Origin: Nostoc sp. JL33
Lineage (GTDB): Bacteria > Cyanobacteriota > Cyanobacteriia > Cyanobacteriales > Nostocaceae
Reading direction: 5' to 3'
DNA: 64,000 bases
Assembly: GCF_017114985.1 (NCBI RefSeq)
Contig: NZ_JABXKP010000096.1
Location: forward strand, 1 to 64,000
In this document: positions 24,911 through 33,789 of the stretch, one piece after another
How positions within the stretch are numbered: the first letter of the stretch is position 1
Layout: every line of letters begins with the position of its first letter
The notes under the pieces: generated by a model
Seen by the model: the letters and a program-made list of their open reading frames with translations, nothing else
The model's database searches: none
What the model was told of the DNA's origin: nothing
Made by a program: the position numbers and the translations under genes

Positions 24911-26176
24911 ATGAATCGTCCAATTCAAATTAAGAAACACCCTTTTCCGTCTCTACTTTATCTGGAGTGGACACTACTGGCGATTACTGCATTGACAGCA
25001 GTTATACCACCTCCGTTACGGCAATTTCGTCCTAAGCCTCCAGAACTATCAATTTGTGGTGTATTTCCAGACTTGTCAGGTTGTAGCATATTGCCACAAC
25101 TGTCAATTTATAGTCTGATTATTTTTGCGCTAATGGGTTTAACATTACCTAAGAATAACCAGATAACTAAGGTAGTCTACACAGCCATTGAAATTTTATT
25201 GATTTTAATGACTGGACTTTTTGGTGAGAGATTTGCTCGCCTTTTCCCCTTTCTTTACATAATTTTAGTTACTCGCAGTTGCTTAATATTTCAGTTACCT
25301 GGGCGTTTATTCGTTACAAGTCTATCATTTAGCTTGTTTCTATTTACGACACAACTAAAGTACCAGTTATTTAATTTTCAAGCATCACCACAGGCGCAAG
25401 AACGCTTTCGATTTCTGAGCTTGAATTGGTCGCTAGTATTTGGCTTAAGTTTAGTTTTTGTGTTGTTGATGATGAATGCAGTATTATCTGAACGGCACAG
25501 TCGAGAAAAACTAGCGATCGCTAACGAAAAACTCCGTCAATATGCCATGCGAATTGAAAATCAAGCTACCTTAGAAGAACGTAACCGCATTGCTCGTGAA
25601 ATTCATGATTCATTAGGGCACTCTCTAACTGCTTTAAATCTGCAATTAGAAACTGCTTTAAAACTATGGCAATCTAACCCAATTAAGGCTGAAACATTTC
25701 TAGCAACAGCAAAAGAATTAGGTTCAAAAGCGCTAAAAGATGTCCGCCAATCTGTTTCTACTATGCGTTCTAATCCCTTACAAGAGCAATCTTTAGAACT
25801 GGCGATCGCTAGTCTTTCAGAAAATTTTCATCGCTCCAATGGCATTTTACCAATTTATCAAATCAACATTGAATATACTCTGCCACCTGAAATCAATACC
25901 GCTATTTACCGGATTACCCAAGAATCATTGACAAATATATCTAAATATGCGTATGCAACAGAGATTAAACTAGAACTCACTACCACAAGAGGAAATTTAC
26001 GATTGATAATTCAGGATAATGGTAGAGGTTTTGATTTAGGGCAAAATACTACTGGTTTTGGACTTCATAGTATGCGCGATCGCACTTTAGCAATAGGAGG
26101 TGAGTTTAATATTAATAGCGCTCCTGGTTCTGGTTGCAAAATTATAGTTAATATTCCCTTAACGAGGTTGACATGA
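24911..26176 (+). CDS. NarL-type sensor histidine kinase
   Basis: A 421-residue membrane kinase. Residues 15-190 have five or six hydrophobic segments without a recognised sensor domain. A short coiled region (about 195-220) leads to the HisKA_3 dimerisation motif RNRIAREIHDSLGHSL with phospho-accepting H232, then an HATPase domain with NISKYAYA (N box) and DNGRGFDLGQNTTGFGLHSM (G boxes). Its stop codon overlaps the start of the response regulator gene by 4 bp (ATGA), so the pair is translationally coupled. Architecture is that of LiaS/DesK-type kinases; the signal is unknown. Confidence 0.9.
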   Translation: MNRPIQIKKHPFPSLLYLEWTLLAITALTAVIPPPLRQFRPKPPELSICGVFPDLSGCSILPQLSIYSLIIFALMGLTLPKNNQITKVVYTAIEILLILMTGLFGERFARLFPFLYIILVTRSCLIFQLPGRLFVTSLSFSLFLFTTQLKYQLFNFQASPQAQERFRFLSLNWSLVFGLSLVFVLLMMNAVLSERHSREKLAIANEKLRQYAMRIENQATLEERNRIAREIHDSLGHSLTALNLQLETALKLWQSNPIKAETFLATAKELGSKALKDVRQSVSTMRSNPLQEQSLELAIASLSENFHRSNGILPIYQINIEYTLPPEINTAIYRITQESLTNISKYAYATEIKLELTTTRGNLRLIIQDNGRGFDLGQNTTGFGLHSMRDRTLAIGGEFNINSAPGSGCKIIVNIPLTRLT

Positions 26177-26838
26177 TGATTAAAGTGTTGCTGGTAGATG
26201 ACCAAAGTTTAATTCGTCAAGGTTTAAAAGCTTTATTGGAGCTAGAACCAGATATAGAGATAGTGGGAGAAGCAGAAAACGGTGAACAGGCGATTAATTT
26301 AGTTGCTCAATTACAGCCAGATGTAATATTGTTGGATATCAGAATGCCGATTATGGATGGAGTTGCAGCCACGCGCGAAATTCAAAAACGTTTTGCCAAA
26401 ACTAAGATTTTAGTACTGACGACTTTTGATGATGATGAATATGTGTCAGCAGCGATGCAAAATGGAGCAATGGGTTATTTATTGAAAGATACACCATCAG
26501 AAGAATTAGCTGTTGCTATTCGTGCCGTTCATAAAGGATATACTCAACTAGGCCCAGGTATAGTTAAAAAACTGTTGACTCAGTTTTCTCATGTTGCACC
26601 AACCCAGTCACTGCCTGTACCATCTAGTTTAGGTGAACTTACTCCTAGAGAAAAAGAGGTTTTGCAGTTAATTGCTACAGGCGCTAGTAACCGAGAAATT
26701 GCTCACCAACTCTACATTTCTGAGGGGACAGTAAAAAATCATGTTACGAATATTTTAAACAGGTTAAATTTGCGCGATCGCACTCAAGCTGCAATTTGGG
26801 CAAATACATATTTATCCTATTTAAATGAGCCAAGTTAA
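26173..26838 (+). CDS. NarL/LuxR-type response regulator
   Basis: A 221-residue regulator: REC domain at 1-122 with acidic pocket D9/D10 and phospho-accepting D55 in VILLDIRMP, conserved T (LTTFDDDEYV) and K (LLKDTPSEEL), then a LuxR helix-turn-helix at about 155-215 (LTPREKEVLQLIATGASNRE and ISEGTVKNHVTNIL). Its ATG overlaps the kinase stop, so it is the kinase's partner. Target genes are not evident nearby. Confidence 0.93.
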   Translation: MMIKVLLVDDQSLIRQGLKALLELEPDIEIVGEAENGEQAINLVAQLQPDVILLDIRMPIMDGVAATREIQKRFAKTKILVLTTFDDDEYVSAAMQNGAMGYLLKDTPSEELAVAIRAVHKGYTQLGPGIVKKLLTQFSHVAPTQSLPVPSSLGELTPREKEVLQLIATGASNREIAHQLYISEGTVKNHVTNILNRLNLRDRTQAAIWANTYLSYLNEPS

Positions 26839-27005
26839 ATAATTCCTAATTTATAATTATAACCTCTATAGCAATTCTATTTGATTCGTGAGAATTGCAG
26901 CAGATCCCCAACTGATCGTTAAACTTGAACCTAAAACTCTCTGGTGGACATTTATATACTACACTTGTACTATATAAATGAGTCTTGATTACGCTTAATT
27001 GTTTT

Positions 27006-27509
27006 ATGGAAGTGATTTTAGGTGATATCACAAAGCTAGAAGTTGATGCGATCGTCAATGCTGCAAATACTAGTCTGCTTGGCGGTAGTGGCGTAGATGG
27101 AGCGATACACAAGGCATCTGGAGCAGAACTAGTTGATGAGTGTAGGTCACTTAGAGGATGTAAGATTGGCGATGCTAAACTAACCAAAGGATATCGTTTA
27201 CCTGCAAGCTTCATCATTCATACCGTAGGGCCAGTATGGCGAGGAGGTAATCACGGAGAACCTGAACTTCTAGCTCAGTGTTACCACAAATGTATGCAAA
27301 TTGCCGCAGATAAACAGTTTAATAGTTTGGCATTTCCTTGCATTAGTACTGGTATTTACAAATATCCTAAAGCTTTAGCCGCTAAAGTGGCAGTGAAAAT
27401 ATGCGATGAACAGCTACAAAAGAATGGTTGTCCCCAAAGAATAATTTTTTGCTGCTATGACTCAGAAAACTATGGAATATATACGAATATTTTAGGACTT
27501 ACGCATTAA
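27006..27509 (+). CDS. macrodomain (ADP-ribose-binding) protein
   Basis: A 167-residue stand-alone macrodomain of the YmdB/Af1521 type, likely hydrolysing O-acetyl-ADP-ribose or removing ADP-ribose from proteins. The motifs are EVILGDITKLEVDAIVNAAN, GGSGVDGAIHKASG (substrate loop) and AFPCISTGIYKYP. The ATG at 27006 is used since family members begin at the first beta strand; an ATG seven codons earlier (26985) is less likely. The last codons (ILGLTH) are encoded by TTAGGACTTACGCAT, which is the end sequence of the mobile element at 62573, so the natural C terminus may have been replaced. Confidence 0.88.
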   Translation: MEVILGDITKLEVDAIVNAANTSLLGGSGVDGAIHKASGAELVDECRSLRGCKIGDAKLTKGYRLPASFIIHTVGPVWRGGNHGEPELLAQCYHKCMQIAADKQFNSLAFPCISTGIYKYPKALAAKVAVKICDEQLQKNGCPQRIIFCCYDSENYGIYTNILGLTH

Positions 27510-27552
27510 CAGAAGTAGTTCAAAAGGCTAGTTTTAAAAATAAGTTTTTTCA

Positions 27553-27707
27553 TATAGCGCTTCTCGTTGGTATGCAATACACTCTCACCTCGCTTCCATT
27601 CCTCTCTGCTTTTAGGAAAGAGGTTTTGAGGCTTGCTTCCCAACGCTAGCTTTTTTAAGCGGCTGTTCTTGTTAGGTCTGTATTGAACTCAATTAAGAAG
27701 CGCTATA
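27553..27707. mobile_element. MITE-like element with 12-bp inverted ends TATAGCGCTTCT
   Basis: Perfect inverted ends TATAGCGCTTCT (27553-27564) and AGAAGCGCTATA (27696-27707), 155 bp, no ORF. The inner right part GTTAGGTCTGTATTGAACTC recurs near 47229-47251 as GTTAGGTCTGTATTGGACTC, so a related element lies there. It fills the spacer between convergent macrodomain and deaminase genes. Confidence 0.85.
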
Positions 27708-27709
27708 GC

Positions 27710-28138
27710 TTATTTAAATAACTCCAAGCATTCATTTTTTAAAACGCCTTTTGTGACTTTGATGTTTCTAAATGACTTAGCGATCACTTCCTCGCAAGAT
27801 ATATTAATTTGTGATTGATTTACCGAGATTAAATCTTGAATTGAAGCACCATATACAATTTCTGATAAACCACTCCAAACACAAGCAGTTGCACACATCG
27901 GACAAGGTTCGCCAGTTGTATATATGCTATAACCTTCTAAAGAAGGATTTTTTAGTTTAGCTGTTAAACTACGAATGACGTTGATTTCCGCATGGGCTGA
28001 TGGATCGTTGTCTCTCCTCACAGTATTATGAGCTACGGCAAGGACTTCGTTATCTTTAACAATCACAGCACCATAAGGTGCATCTCCTTCTTTTGCTTCT
28101 GCCAAAGCTAAACGCATAAAATATTCTGGGTTCATATA
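27710..28138 (-). CDS. nucleoside deaminase, guanine deaminase-like
   Basis: A 142-residue zinc deaminase of the cytidine deaminase fold: HAEINVI (catalytic histidine and glutamate) and EPCPMCATACVWSG (PCxxC zinc cysteines). The length and the C-terminal part, with SQINISCEEVIAKSF, fit the GuaD/TadA-like nucleoside deaminase branch more than CDA or dCMP deaminase. The start MNPEYFMRLALAEAKEG at 28138 is preferred to one five codons earlier. Substrate not certain. Confidence 0.85.
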   Translation of the reverse strand, partial: YMNPEYFMRLALAEAKEGDAPYGAVIVKDNEVLAVAHNTVRRDNDPSAHAEINVIRSLTAKLKNPSLEGYSIYTTGEPCPMCATACVWSGLSEIVYGASIQDLISVNQSQINISCEEVIAKSFRNIKVTKGVLKNECLELFK

Positions 28139-28223
28139 AGCTGAGGTTAACATAAGGATAATGATTAATAATATCGTATTTCTAATGTTATAACTGAGAA
28201 TTAAGATTAATTAATGGTCGAAT

Positions 28224-29012
28224 ATGTTACTCAGCAGACAAGAAACTGAATTTTACTTAGAAGACCTGGAAACACCAATAGGTAAAGCGATTAATTTAAC
28301 ACTTGCCTTTTTGGTGTTACTATCATCAGGAATTTTTGTGGCAGAAACATATAATATTCCTGATTCTACGCGGTTTCAGTTGAATGTAGCTGATACTGCG
28401 ATCGTGATCATCTTCGCGGTGGAATATTCACTCCGTCTGTGGAGTGCAGAAAACAAAATTAAGTATATTTTTAGCTTTTATTCGATTATTGACTTAATGG
28501 CAATTTTGCCATTTTTTCTAGGGATGGTGGATATTAGCTTTATCCGCCTACTGCGATGGTTTCGGATTTTACGATTAATCAGATTTATAGATAGAAAATT
28601 TTTATTCGCCAGTATCAGCACCGAAGATGGAATGATTTTTACGCGAATATTATTTACATTATTTGCAATTGTTTTTATTTACTCTGGCTTAATTTATCAA
28701 GTCGAGCATCCGGTTAATCCTCAAAATTACGGTACATTTTTGGATGCATTTTATTTCTCTGTTGTCACAATGACAACTGTAGGATTTGGCGATGTTATTC
28801 CAATTTCTGAATTAGGGCGCTTGCTAACAGTATTGATGATTTTCACCGGAATTGCGCTGATTCCTTGGCAAGTGGGAGATTTAATTAAGCGAGTGGTGAA
28901 AACTGCTAATCAGGTAGAAACAGTTTGTTCAGGTTGTGGTTTGGCTTTCCATGATGTAGATGCTGGGTTTTGTAAAAGGTGCGGGACTAAGTTACCGACG
29001 TCACAGGGTTGA
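28224..29012 (+). CDS. voltage-gated potassium channel-like protein with C-terminal zinc ribbon
   Basis: A 262-residue six-segment cation channel. An S4-like segment with repeated arginines (FIRLLRWFRILRLIRFIDR) is followed by S5, the pore filter TMTTVGFGDVIP and S6. TVGFGD is a potassium-selective filter. The cytoplasmic end has CSGCG...CKRCG, a four-cysteine zinc ribbon that could bind metal and gate or assemble the channel; this tail is the unusual part. No neighbour explains its role. Confidence 0.88.
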   Translation: MLLSRQETEFYLEDLETPIGKAINLTLAFLVLLSSGIFVAETYNIPDSTRFQLNVADTAIVIIFAVEYSLRLWSAENKIKYIFSFYSIIDLMAILPFFLGMVDISFIRLLRWFRILRLIRFIDRKFLFASISTEDGMIFTRILFTLFAIVFIYSGLIYQVEHPVNPQNYGTFLDAFYFSVVTMTTVGFGDVIPISELGRLLTVLMIFTGIALIPWQVGDLIKRVVKTANQVETVCSGCGLAFHDVDAGFCKRCGTKLPTSQG

Positions 29013-29098
29013 TTGAGATGCGATCGCTACCTGCATAATATTAATCTAGGTTAAAATAATCTGTCTTTGGCAGCCGCTCAGGAAAGAGAATATAACCA

Positions 29099-29941
29099 AT
29101 GCCTAACCTCAACCTCATTTCAGAATATAAAAGCTTTGGTGGCAAACTCGGCTTTTACAGTCATCACTCCTCCACCTGTAACGGTGAAATGCGCTTTGCT
29201 GTCTATCAACCACCACAAGCAAGTCAAAAACCTGTGCCGATTCTCTATTTCCTCTCTGGATTGGCTTGCACAGAAGAGAATTTTATGGTTAAGGCGGGAG
29301 TGCAACGCTTTGCGGCTGAGTACGGTTTGATATTGGTTGCACCAGATACTAGCCCGCGTAATACTGGCATTGCAGGTGAGGATGACGGCTGGGACTTTGG
29401 CACGGGTGCGGGCTTTTATGTTGATGCTACAGAAGAACCGTGGCGTCAACACTACCAAATGTATAGTTATGTCGTCCAGGAACTACCGGCTTTAATTACC
29501 GCAAATTTCCCCACCCAACCTGAAAAACAAGGCATTTTCGGTCATTCGATGGGGGGACACGGGGCGCTTGTCTGTGCGATGAGAAACCCAGAACTCTACA
29601 AATCAGTATCAGCTTTTGCACCGATCGCTGCACCTATGCGTTGTCCTTGGGGTGAAAAGGCTTTCAGTGGTTATCTTGGCAACAATCAAGAAAGTTGGCG
29701 TGCTTATGATGCTAGTGAATTAGTCAAAAAAGTAGGATATCACAGTCCGATTCTCATTGACCAAGGAACTGCTGATAAATTTTTAGCTGAACAATTACTG
29801 CCAGAGGTGTTTGAGCAAGCTTGTGCAGATCTTAACCAGCCGCTAAACTTGCGTTACCAAGAAGGCTATGACCACAGTTATTATTTCATCGCCAGTTTTA
29901 TTGAAGATCATATCCGCCACCATGCGATCGCTCTTGCTTAA
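29099..29941 (+). CDS. fghA: S-formylglutathione hydrolase
   Basis: Hydrolyses S-formylglutathione to formate and glutathione in formaldehyde detoxification. The 280-residue alpha/beta hydrolase matches esterase D: LSGLACTEENFMVKAG near the N terminus, APDTSPRN, the nucleophile GHSMGGHGALVCAM, an aspartate in LIDQGTADKFL and histidine in EGYDHSYYFI. The formaldehyde dehydrogenase gene that usually sits next to it is not in this window. Confidence 0.93.
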   Translation: MPNLNLISEYKSFGGKLGFYSHHSSTCNGEMRFAVYQPPQASQKPVPILYFLSGLACTEENFMVKAGVQRFAAEYGLILVAPDTSPRNTGIAGEDDGWDFGTGAGFYVDATEEPWRQHYQMYSYVVQELPALITANFPTQPEKQGIFGHSMGGHGALVCAMRNPELYKSVSAFAPIAAPMRCPWGEKAFSGYLGNNQESWRAYDASELVKKVGYHSPILIDQGTADKFLAEQLLPEVFEQACADLNQPLNLRYQEGYDHSYYFIASFIEDHIRHHAIALA

Positions 29942-30015
29942 TTTTACAGGTATCTAGAAATAAGGGCGATCGCCCGGTTGGAAAAGCTTCGAGTGATTGA
30001 GTTGGATCAATTGGT

Positions 30016-30438
30016 TTAGGCTGTCCAATCTTCAACGTTAAGATTCTCAATCTGTCCGAAGTCTTTTAGATTACGAGTCAGCAAAGTTGCTTGATGGGCA
30101 AGCGCAATCGCAGCAATTTTGAGATCCATTGAACCTAGTCGAGGATAGGATTTGCGAAGATTTTGGAACATTTGCCCTGCTCTTTCATCAAAACTGACGA
30201 CAACGATGGTTCGGTAATTAAGAAGTTGATTTTCTAATTTGCGATACGCAGCGATTTGCCCTTCTATGGAATCGGCTTTGGCAATGTAACTGAGCCAACC
30301 CCGCATTTGTTCCTCGTAAGTCACGATCGTGGTGGCAACTTCATTGGGATTGATACGGGCTATTTTGGCAAGAAGTGGCTGGGCTGAAGCTCCACCTCGG
30401 TCAAAGACGCTGATATGGTCGGTATCGAGGAGGTACAT
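30016..30438 (-). CDS. vapC: PIN-domain ribonuclease toxin, VapC family
   Basis: A 140-residue PIN-domain protein starting MYLLDTDHISVFDRGG, with conserved acidic residues at DTD near the start, an internal glutamate in TIVTYEEQMRG, and MDLKIAAIALAHQATLLTRNLKDFGQI at the end. VapC toxins cleave RNA. The ATG at 30438 lies one base after the stop of the upstream small gene (30440-30649), typical of a coupled toxin-antitoxin pair. A longer frame from 30534 overlaps that gene and is rejected as start. Confidence 0.88.
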   Translation of the reverse strand: MYLLDTDHISVFDRGGASAQPLLAKIARINPNEVATTIVTYEEQMRGWLSYIAKADSIEGQIAAYRKLENQLLNYRTIVVVSFDERAGQMFQNLRKSYPRLGSMDLKIAAIALAHQATLLTRNLKDFGQIENLNVEDWTA

Positions 30439-30439
30439 C

Positions 30440-30649
30440 TCAAACGTCGAGGGGGGAGTCAGAATCAGGGCGAAGAGATTGACGGTATTGTTGCCCCAAT
30501 TGCATCGCTTCGTCGTAAGCTGGATCATTGGCAAATGTGCCTAAAATGGTTTGCCACCAAGGAATAGGAGAAACGGGGAGTTGCTGCTTAAGGCGAGCAA
30601 CCTCGGTTTCTAAAATTGCAAGTCTGGCTTCGATTTCGGGCGTTGACAT
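30440..30649 (-). CDS. putative antitoxin paired with VapC
   Basis: A 69-residue acidic protein. Its first half (PEIEARLAILETEVARLKQQL) is a short coiled coil or dimerisation helix; the second half (DPAYDEAMQLGQQYRQSL) is like the toxin-binding tails of small cyanobacterial antitoxins. It ends one base before vapC. I do not recognise a DNA-binding domain, so it is called antitoxin from its size and position. Confidence 0.75.
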   Translation of the reverse strand: MSTPEIEARLAILETEVARLKQQLPVSPIPWWQTILGTFANDPAYDEAMQLGQQYRQSLRPDSDSPLDV

Positions 30650-30670
30650 AGGATTTTTTAATCGTCTATT

Positions 30671-30808
30671 GTTCTGATTATAAGAAACGAAGCTAAAAAT
30701 GGCTCAATGATCGTGGTTGTCTTTACAATGCGTGGCGAACAGATCAGGATAATAAGTGCGAGAAAAGCGACAAAAATAGAGCGCAAGAAATATGAAGAAG
30801 GAATCTGA
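30671..30808 (+). pseudogene. internally deleted BrnT toxin remnant
   Basis: In the frame of the ATG at 30707 the DNA reads VVVFTMRGEQIRIISARKAT then ERKKYEE and stops at 30808, which matches the C-terminal third of BrnT ribonuclease toxins (FTxRGxxIRIISARKAxxxERxxYE). The frame is open upstream only to 30662 and contains NEAKN, possibly the remains of the N-terminal WDEAKN motif. The middle of the toxin (about 50 residues) is absent. The remnant overlaps brnA by 17 bp, as in intact brnTA operons. Confidence 0.7.
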
Positions 30809-31058
30809 GTTCCCTTTCGAGAGGGCGAGGCGAGTCACACCAGAAGAAAGTGAGAAATTCAGAGAAGCGATTTCTGAACAGTTTGGCATGAAGTTGAGAA
30901 AGCGGGGTAGACCAGCAAAACATGAAGATGAGAAGTATGAATTAATTTCCCTCAGACTTCACCCGAAAGTCCTAGCCTGGGCAAAAGAAGAAGCCGAAAA
31001 AAGAGGTATTGGCTATCAAACAGTTATTAATGAGGTACTGCTAGAGCAAATTAGCTGA
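30792..31058 (+). CDS. brnA: BrnA-family antitoxin, ribbon-helix-helix
   Basis: An 88-residue protein: a charged N-terminal helix (FERARRVTPEESEKFREAI), a KRGRPAK stretch like an AT-hook, then a ribbon-helix-helix fold (ELISLRLHPKVLAWAKEEAE and YQTVINEVLLEQIS). This is the BrnA antitoxin arrangement, whose partner BrnT is seen only as a remnant just upstream. The antitoxin reading frame is intact, so it may persist as an orphan repressor or protect against other BrnT toxins. Confidence 0.85.
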   Translation: MKKESEFPFERARRVTPEESEKFREAISEQFGMKLRKRGRPAKHEDEKYELISLRLHPKVLAWAKEEAEKRGIGYQTVINEVLLEQIS

Positions 31059-31061
31059 TAG

Positions 31062-31432
31062 AGTGCGATCGCCAAAATAGCAATTGAGATCGCCGAAGTA
31101 GCAATTGAGATCGCCGAAATAGCAATTGCGATCGCCGAAATAGCAAATGGGTTCGCCGAAATAGCAAATGGGTTCGCCGAAATAGCAAATGGGTTCGCCG
31201 AAGTAGCAATTGCGATCGCCGAAATAGCAATTGCGATCGCCGAAATAGCAAATGGGTTCGCCGAAGTAACAAATGCGATCGCCGAAATAGCAAATGGGTT
31301 CGCCGAAATAGCAAATGGGTTCGCCGAAATAGCAAATGGGTTCGCCGAAGTAACAAATGGGTTCGCCGAAATAGCAATTGCGATCGCCGAAATAGCAATT
31401 GCGATCGCTGAAATAGCATTTGCGATCGCTGA
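31062..31432. repeat. 21-bp minisatellite carrying HIP1 sites
   Basis: About 17 tandem units of the form GCGATCGCCGAAATAGCAATT, with main variants GGGTTCGCCGAAATAGCAAAT and GAAGTAACAAAT. Many units contain the HIP1 octamer GCGATCGC; others have it changed to GGGTTCGC. It begins four bases after the brnA stop and ends at a GATCTTGTAGGTTGGGT repeat. The plus-strand frame reads as heptads like AIAEIAN but lacks a start codon; the minus frame (RRTHLLF heptads) has no coding support either. Regarded as a minisatellite. Confidence 0.92.
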
Positions 31433-31475
31433 TCTTGTAGGTTGGGTTGAGCGTAAGCGTTACCCAACATTATTT

Positions 31476-33710
31476 TTATTTCGCTGATATTAGCCGTACC
31501 ATCGCTGAGTGCATAGCAGTTAACCGCCGCACAATCTGGTCAATCTCCAAATCTAATATGCTGTAATCAATGACTGCCTGACGAATCGGTGTATGTCCTT
31601 GATTGATAGCTAACTCTTGTATGCGGGCTGTACGCAGTGCTTGCAGGTGCGGTTGGATTTTTTGCAGCGTTGCTTCCAAGTCAGGTAAGGGCGGTGGGGT
31701 AATTTCCTGCTGTACTGAATCAGCTAACTGCTCTAACACTAGCGAAATTTGGCGGACAAAGGTTTCTAATTCTGGGAGTGGCGCTGTTGTTCCTCGAAAA
31801 TGTTCGAGATGTACTGCCAAAACTGTCACGGCGTTAGTGAAACGTCCTATGTACAGCAGCAGCGTCATCACTGGTTCTACTAATTCTTTGTGCATTTTGG
31901 GTTCGCGCAGCAATCCTTGGAAGGAGGCTTGGGCATTGCCAATTGCTAGTCCAGTTTGTCGCCGTTGACTGATAATGCTAGAGTCACGCTCTTTTGTGCC
32001 CTCGTAAACAGCCATCACATCCCGAAAGTATTTGTGACATTCTCGTAGCGCCGTGGCGAGTTGACTGGGTAAACGATCGCGTTCCCAATTTGGCCAGATA
32101 AAATAATGACTCGCAAAAGCTAGTCCCGCCCCAATTAAGGTATTCAACACCCGAAAGCCAGCAAATTGCCAGCTAATCGGATGACCAATATCGATAATCA
32201 GTAAGACAAATATTGACAAGAAAACCACCGAATATCCATAGTTAAAACGGATTAGGGAAACGCCAAAAAATACTGTCAGCAGAATGATCGTATCTAATAC
32301 AGGCTTACTCGTGATGGTTGCAAGTAGGATAGCAGCTAAGACAGCTCCCAAGATAGTCCCGCCAACTCGCTGGAAAAACCTCTGGAAAGTTGCACCCAAG
32401 TTTGGTTTGAGGACTAGCATGATTGTCAGCGTTACCCAATAACCCATTGGTAAATTGGTAACTGTGTATAATATTACGCCTACAGCTAGACCGACACCAA
32501 TGCGGAGAGCATGGCGAAAGATTGCTGAGTCTAAGGTGAGGTTATCTTTGAGTAAACTTAAGAGCGATCGCTGTTCCTCTTCAACTAAAAGAAGTCTATC
32601 TACATCACGTTGGCTGATTTTGCTGCGATCTGCCAGAGATTTAGCTGTCTGAGCCGTGTATTGCAATTGCTTGATCAGCTTTTCTACCATCAGCACCAGG
32701 TTACTGAGAGCAACGAGAGTTGTGTAGTCTGTCTCACTCCCCGCAATTGCTTTTCTTTGCAGACTTTCTTGTTCTTTCAGTGCCTCATAGATGCGGTTGA
32801 GATTCCCCAAGTCGATGCTAGCAGGCTTGCGAGATATGACTTTTGCTATGGCTTGAAGAATGACTGATATTTGTGCGAGTGCATCGTCTACTAATTGCTG
32901 GACTGCGTGATATTGCTGTTGTTGGAAGTGAGTTTCTAATAACTCGGTTAAGGCAATAACTGAGCCAAGCAAGCGATCGCCATCCTGAATTAGCAGCAAA
33001 AACGACTCATTCATCCAACTTCGAGCCGACTGTCCAATCCGTAATGTACCTAAAGTAGTCCGTGCTGTCTCTAATGCCTTTCTAATTTCGAGAATATTTT
33101 CAGGTGTTGCTACTTTACCGAGAAATGCCTGAATGTAGTTGGCGATTGCACTGAAGCAGTCAGCCAAAGCTATCCGTAGTGGGTCATAAGGTCTAAAAGG
33201 CCACATTACTAGGGTAAGTTGCATCGCCCATCCACCGGCAATTAGACATAGCAGCGATCGCATGAGTGCGACTTGCAAGTTTCCCGGCTGTGCGATCGTG
33301 GAAATAAATGATATCCCTACCACCAAACCGACATTTGCACCAGCATTACCGTACAGCGACGCAAAACCGGAAGCAAGCCCCCAGAAAAATGTCAGCACCA
33401 CAGCTAACGCTGGAACTCTAGCGACTAGAGTACCCACAAATACTGAAACAGCTATTCCCAAAGTAGCGGCCGCCATCGCCTTAGCTTTGATCTGGTAAGG
33501 GCCACCAACATTAGCTAAGTTGACAAAGTAAGCGATTAAACCGACAAACAATCCGGTTTCCCTTTGGTTGATAAGTTGCCCAATTAGCATGGGAACCCCC
33601 AAAGCTAACGCAGCTCGCAAGCCGTTGGATATTGCTGGTTTTCCTGGCTCTGACTGGATCAGAAATCTGAGGAAATTACTTCGATTCAACTGCATTCTTT
33701 TTGTTAACAA
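31476..33710 (-). CDS. FUSC-family membrane protein (YccS/aromatic acid exporter type)
   Basis: A 744-residue inner-membrane protein with two sets of six hydrophobic segments (about residues 25-180 and 400-540), each followed by a long helical soluble region. The second half has the FUSC-domain pattern GYWVTLTIMLVLKPNLGATFQRFFQRVGGT. Relatives include YccS and the AaeB hydroxybenzoate efflux protein. There is no adjacent adaptor protein, so the substrate is unknown. Confidence 0.85.
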   Translation of the reverse strand: MLTKRMQLNRSNFLRFLIQSEPGKPAISNGLRAALALGVPMLIGQLINQRETGLFVGLIAYFVNLANVGGPYQIKAKAMAAATLGIAVSVFVGTLVARVPALAVVLTFFWGLASGFASLYGNAGANVGLVVGISFISTIAQPGNLQVALMRSLLCLIAGGWAMQLTLVMWPFRPYDPLRIALADCFSAIANYIQAFLGKVATPENILEIRKALETARTTLGTLRIGQSARSWMNESFLLLIQDGDRLLGSVIALTELLETHFQQQQYHAVQQLVDDALAQISVILQAIAKVISRKPASIDLGNLNRIYEALKEQESLQRKAIAGSETDYTTLVALSNLVLMVEKLIKQLQYTAQTAKSLADRSKISQRDVDRLLLVEEEQRSLLSLLKDNLTLDSAIFRHALRIGVGLAVGVILYTVTNLPMGYWVTLTIMLVLKPNLGATFQRFFQRVGGTILGAVLAAILLATITSKPVLDTIILLTVFFGVSLIRFNYGYSVVFLSIFVLLIIDIGHPISWQFAGFRVLNTLIGAGLAFASHYFIWPNWERDRLPSQLATALRECHKYFRDVMAVYEGTKERDSSIISQRRQTGLAIGNAQASFQGLLREPKMHKELVEPVMTLLLYIGRFTNAVTVLAVHLEHFRGTTAPLPELETFVRQISLVLEQLADSVQQEITPPPLPDLEATLQKIQPHLQALRTARIQELAINQGHTPIRQAVIDYSILDLEIDQIVRRLTAMHSAMVRLISAK

Positions 33711-33789
33711 AACAAAATCTTTATCTAGATTTTATTAATATTCTTATATATTTAGATTTATTTTAATTCATGGTGGGCAAGTCAGACAA

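Noticed and set aside
31051..31470. 139-residue minus-strand ORF rich in RRTHLLF heptads
   Set aside because: It is the translation of the HIP1 minisatellite, with no upstream signals or neighbours.
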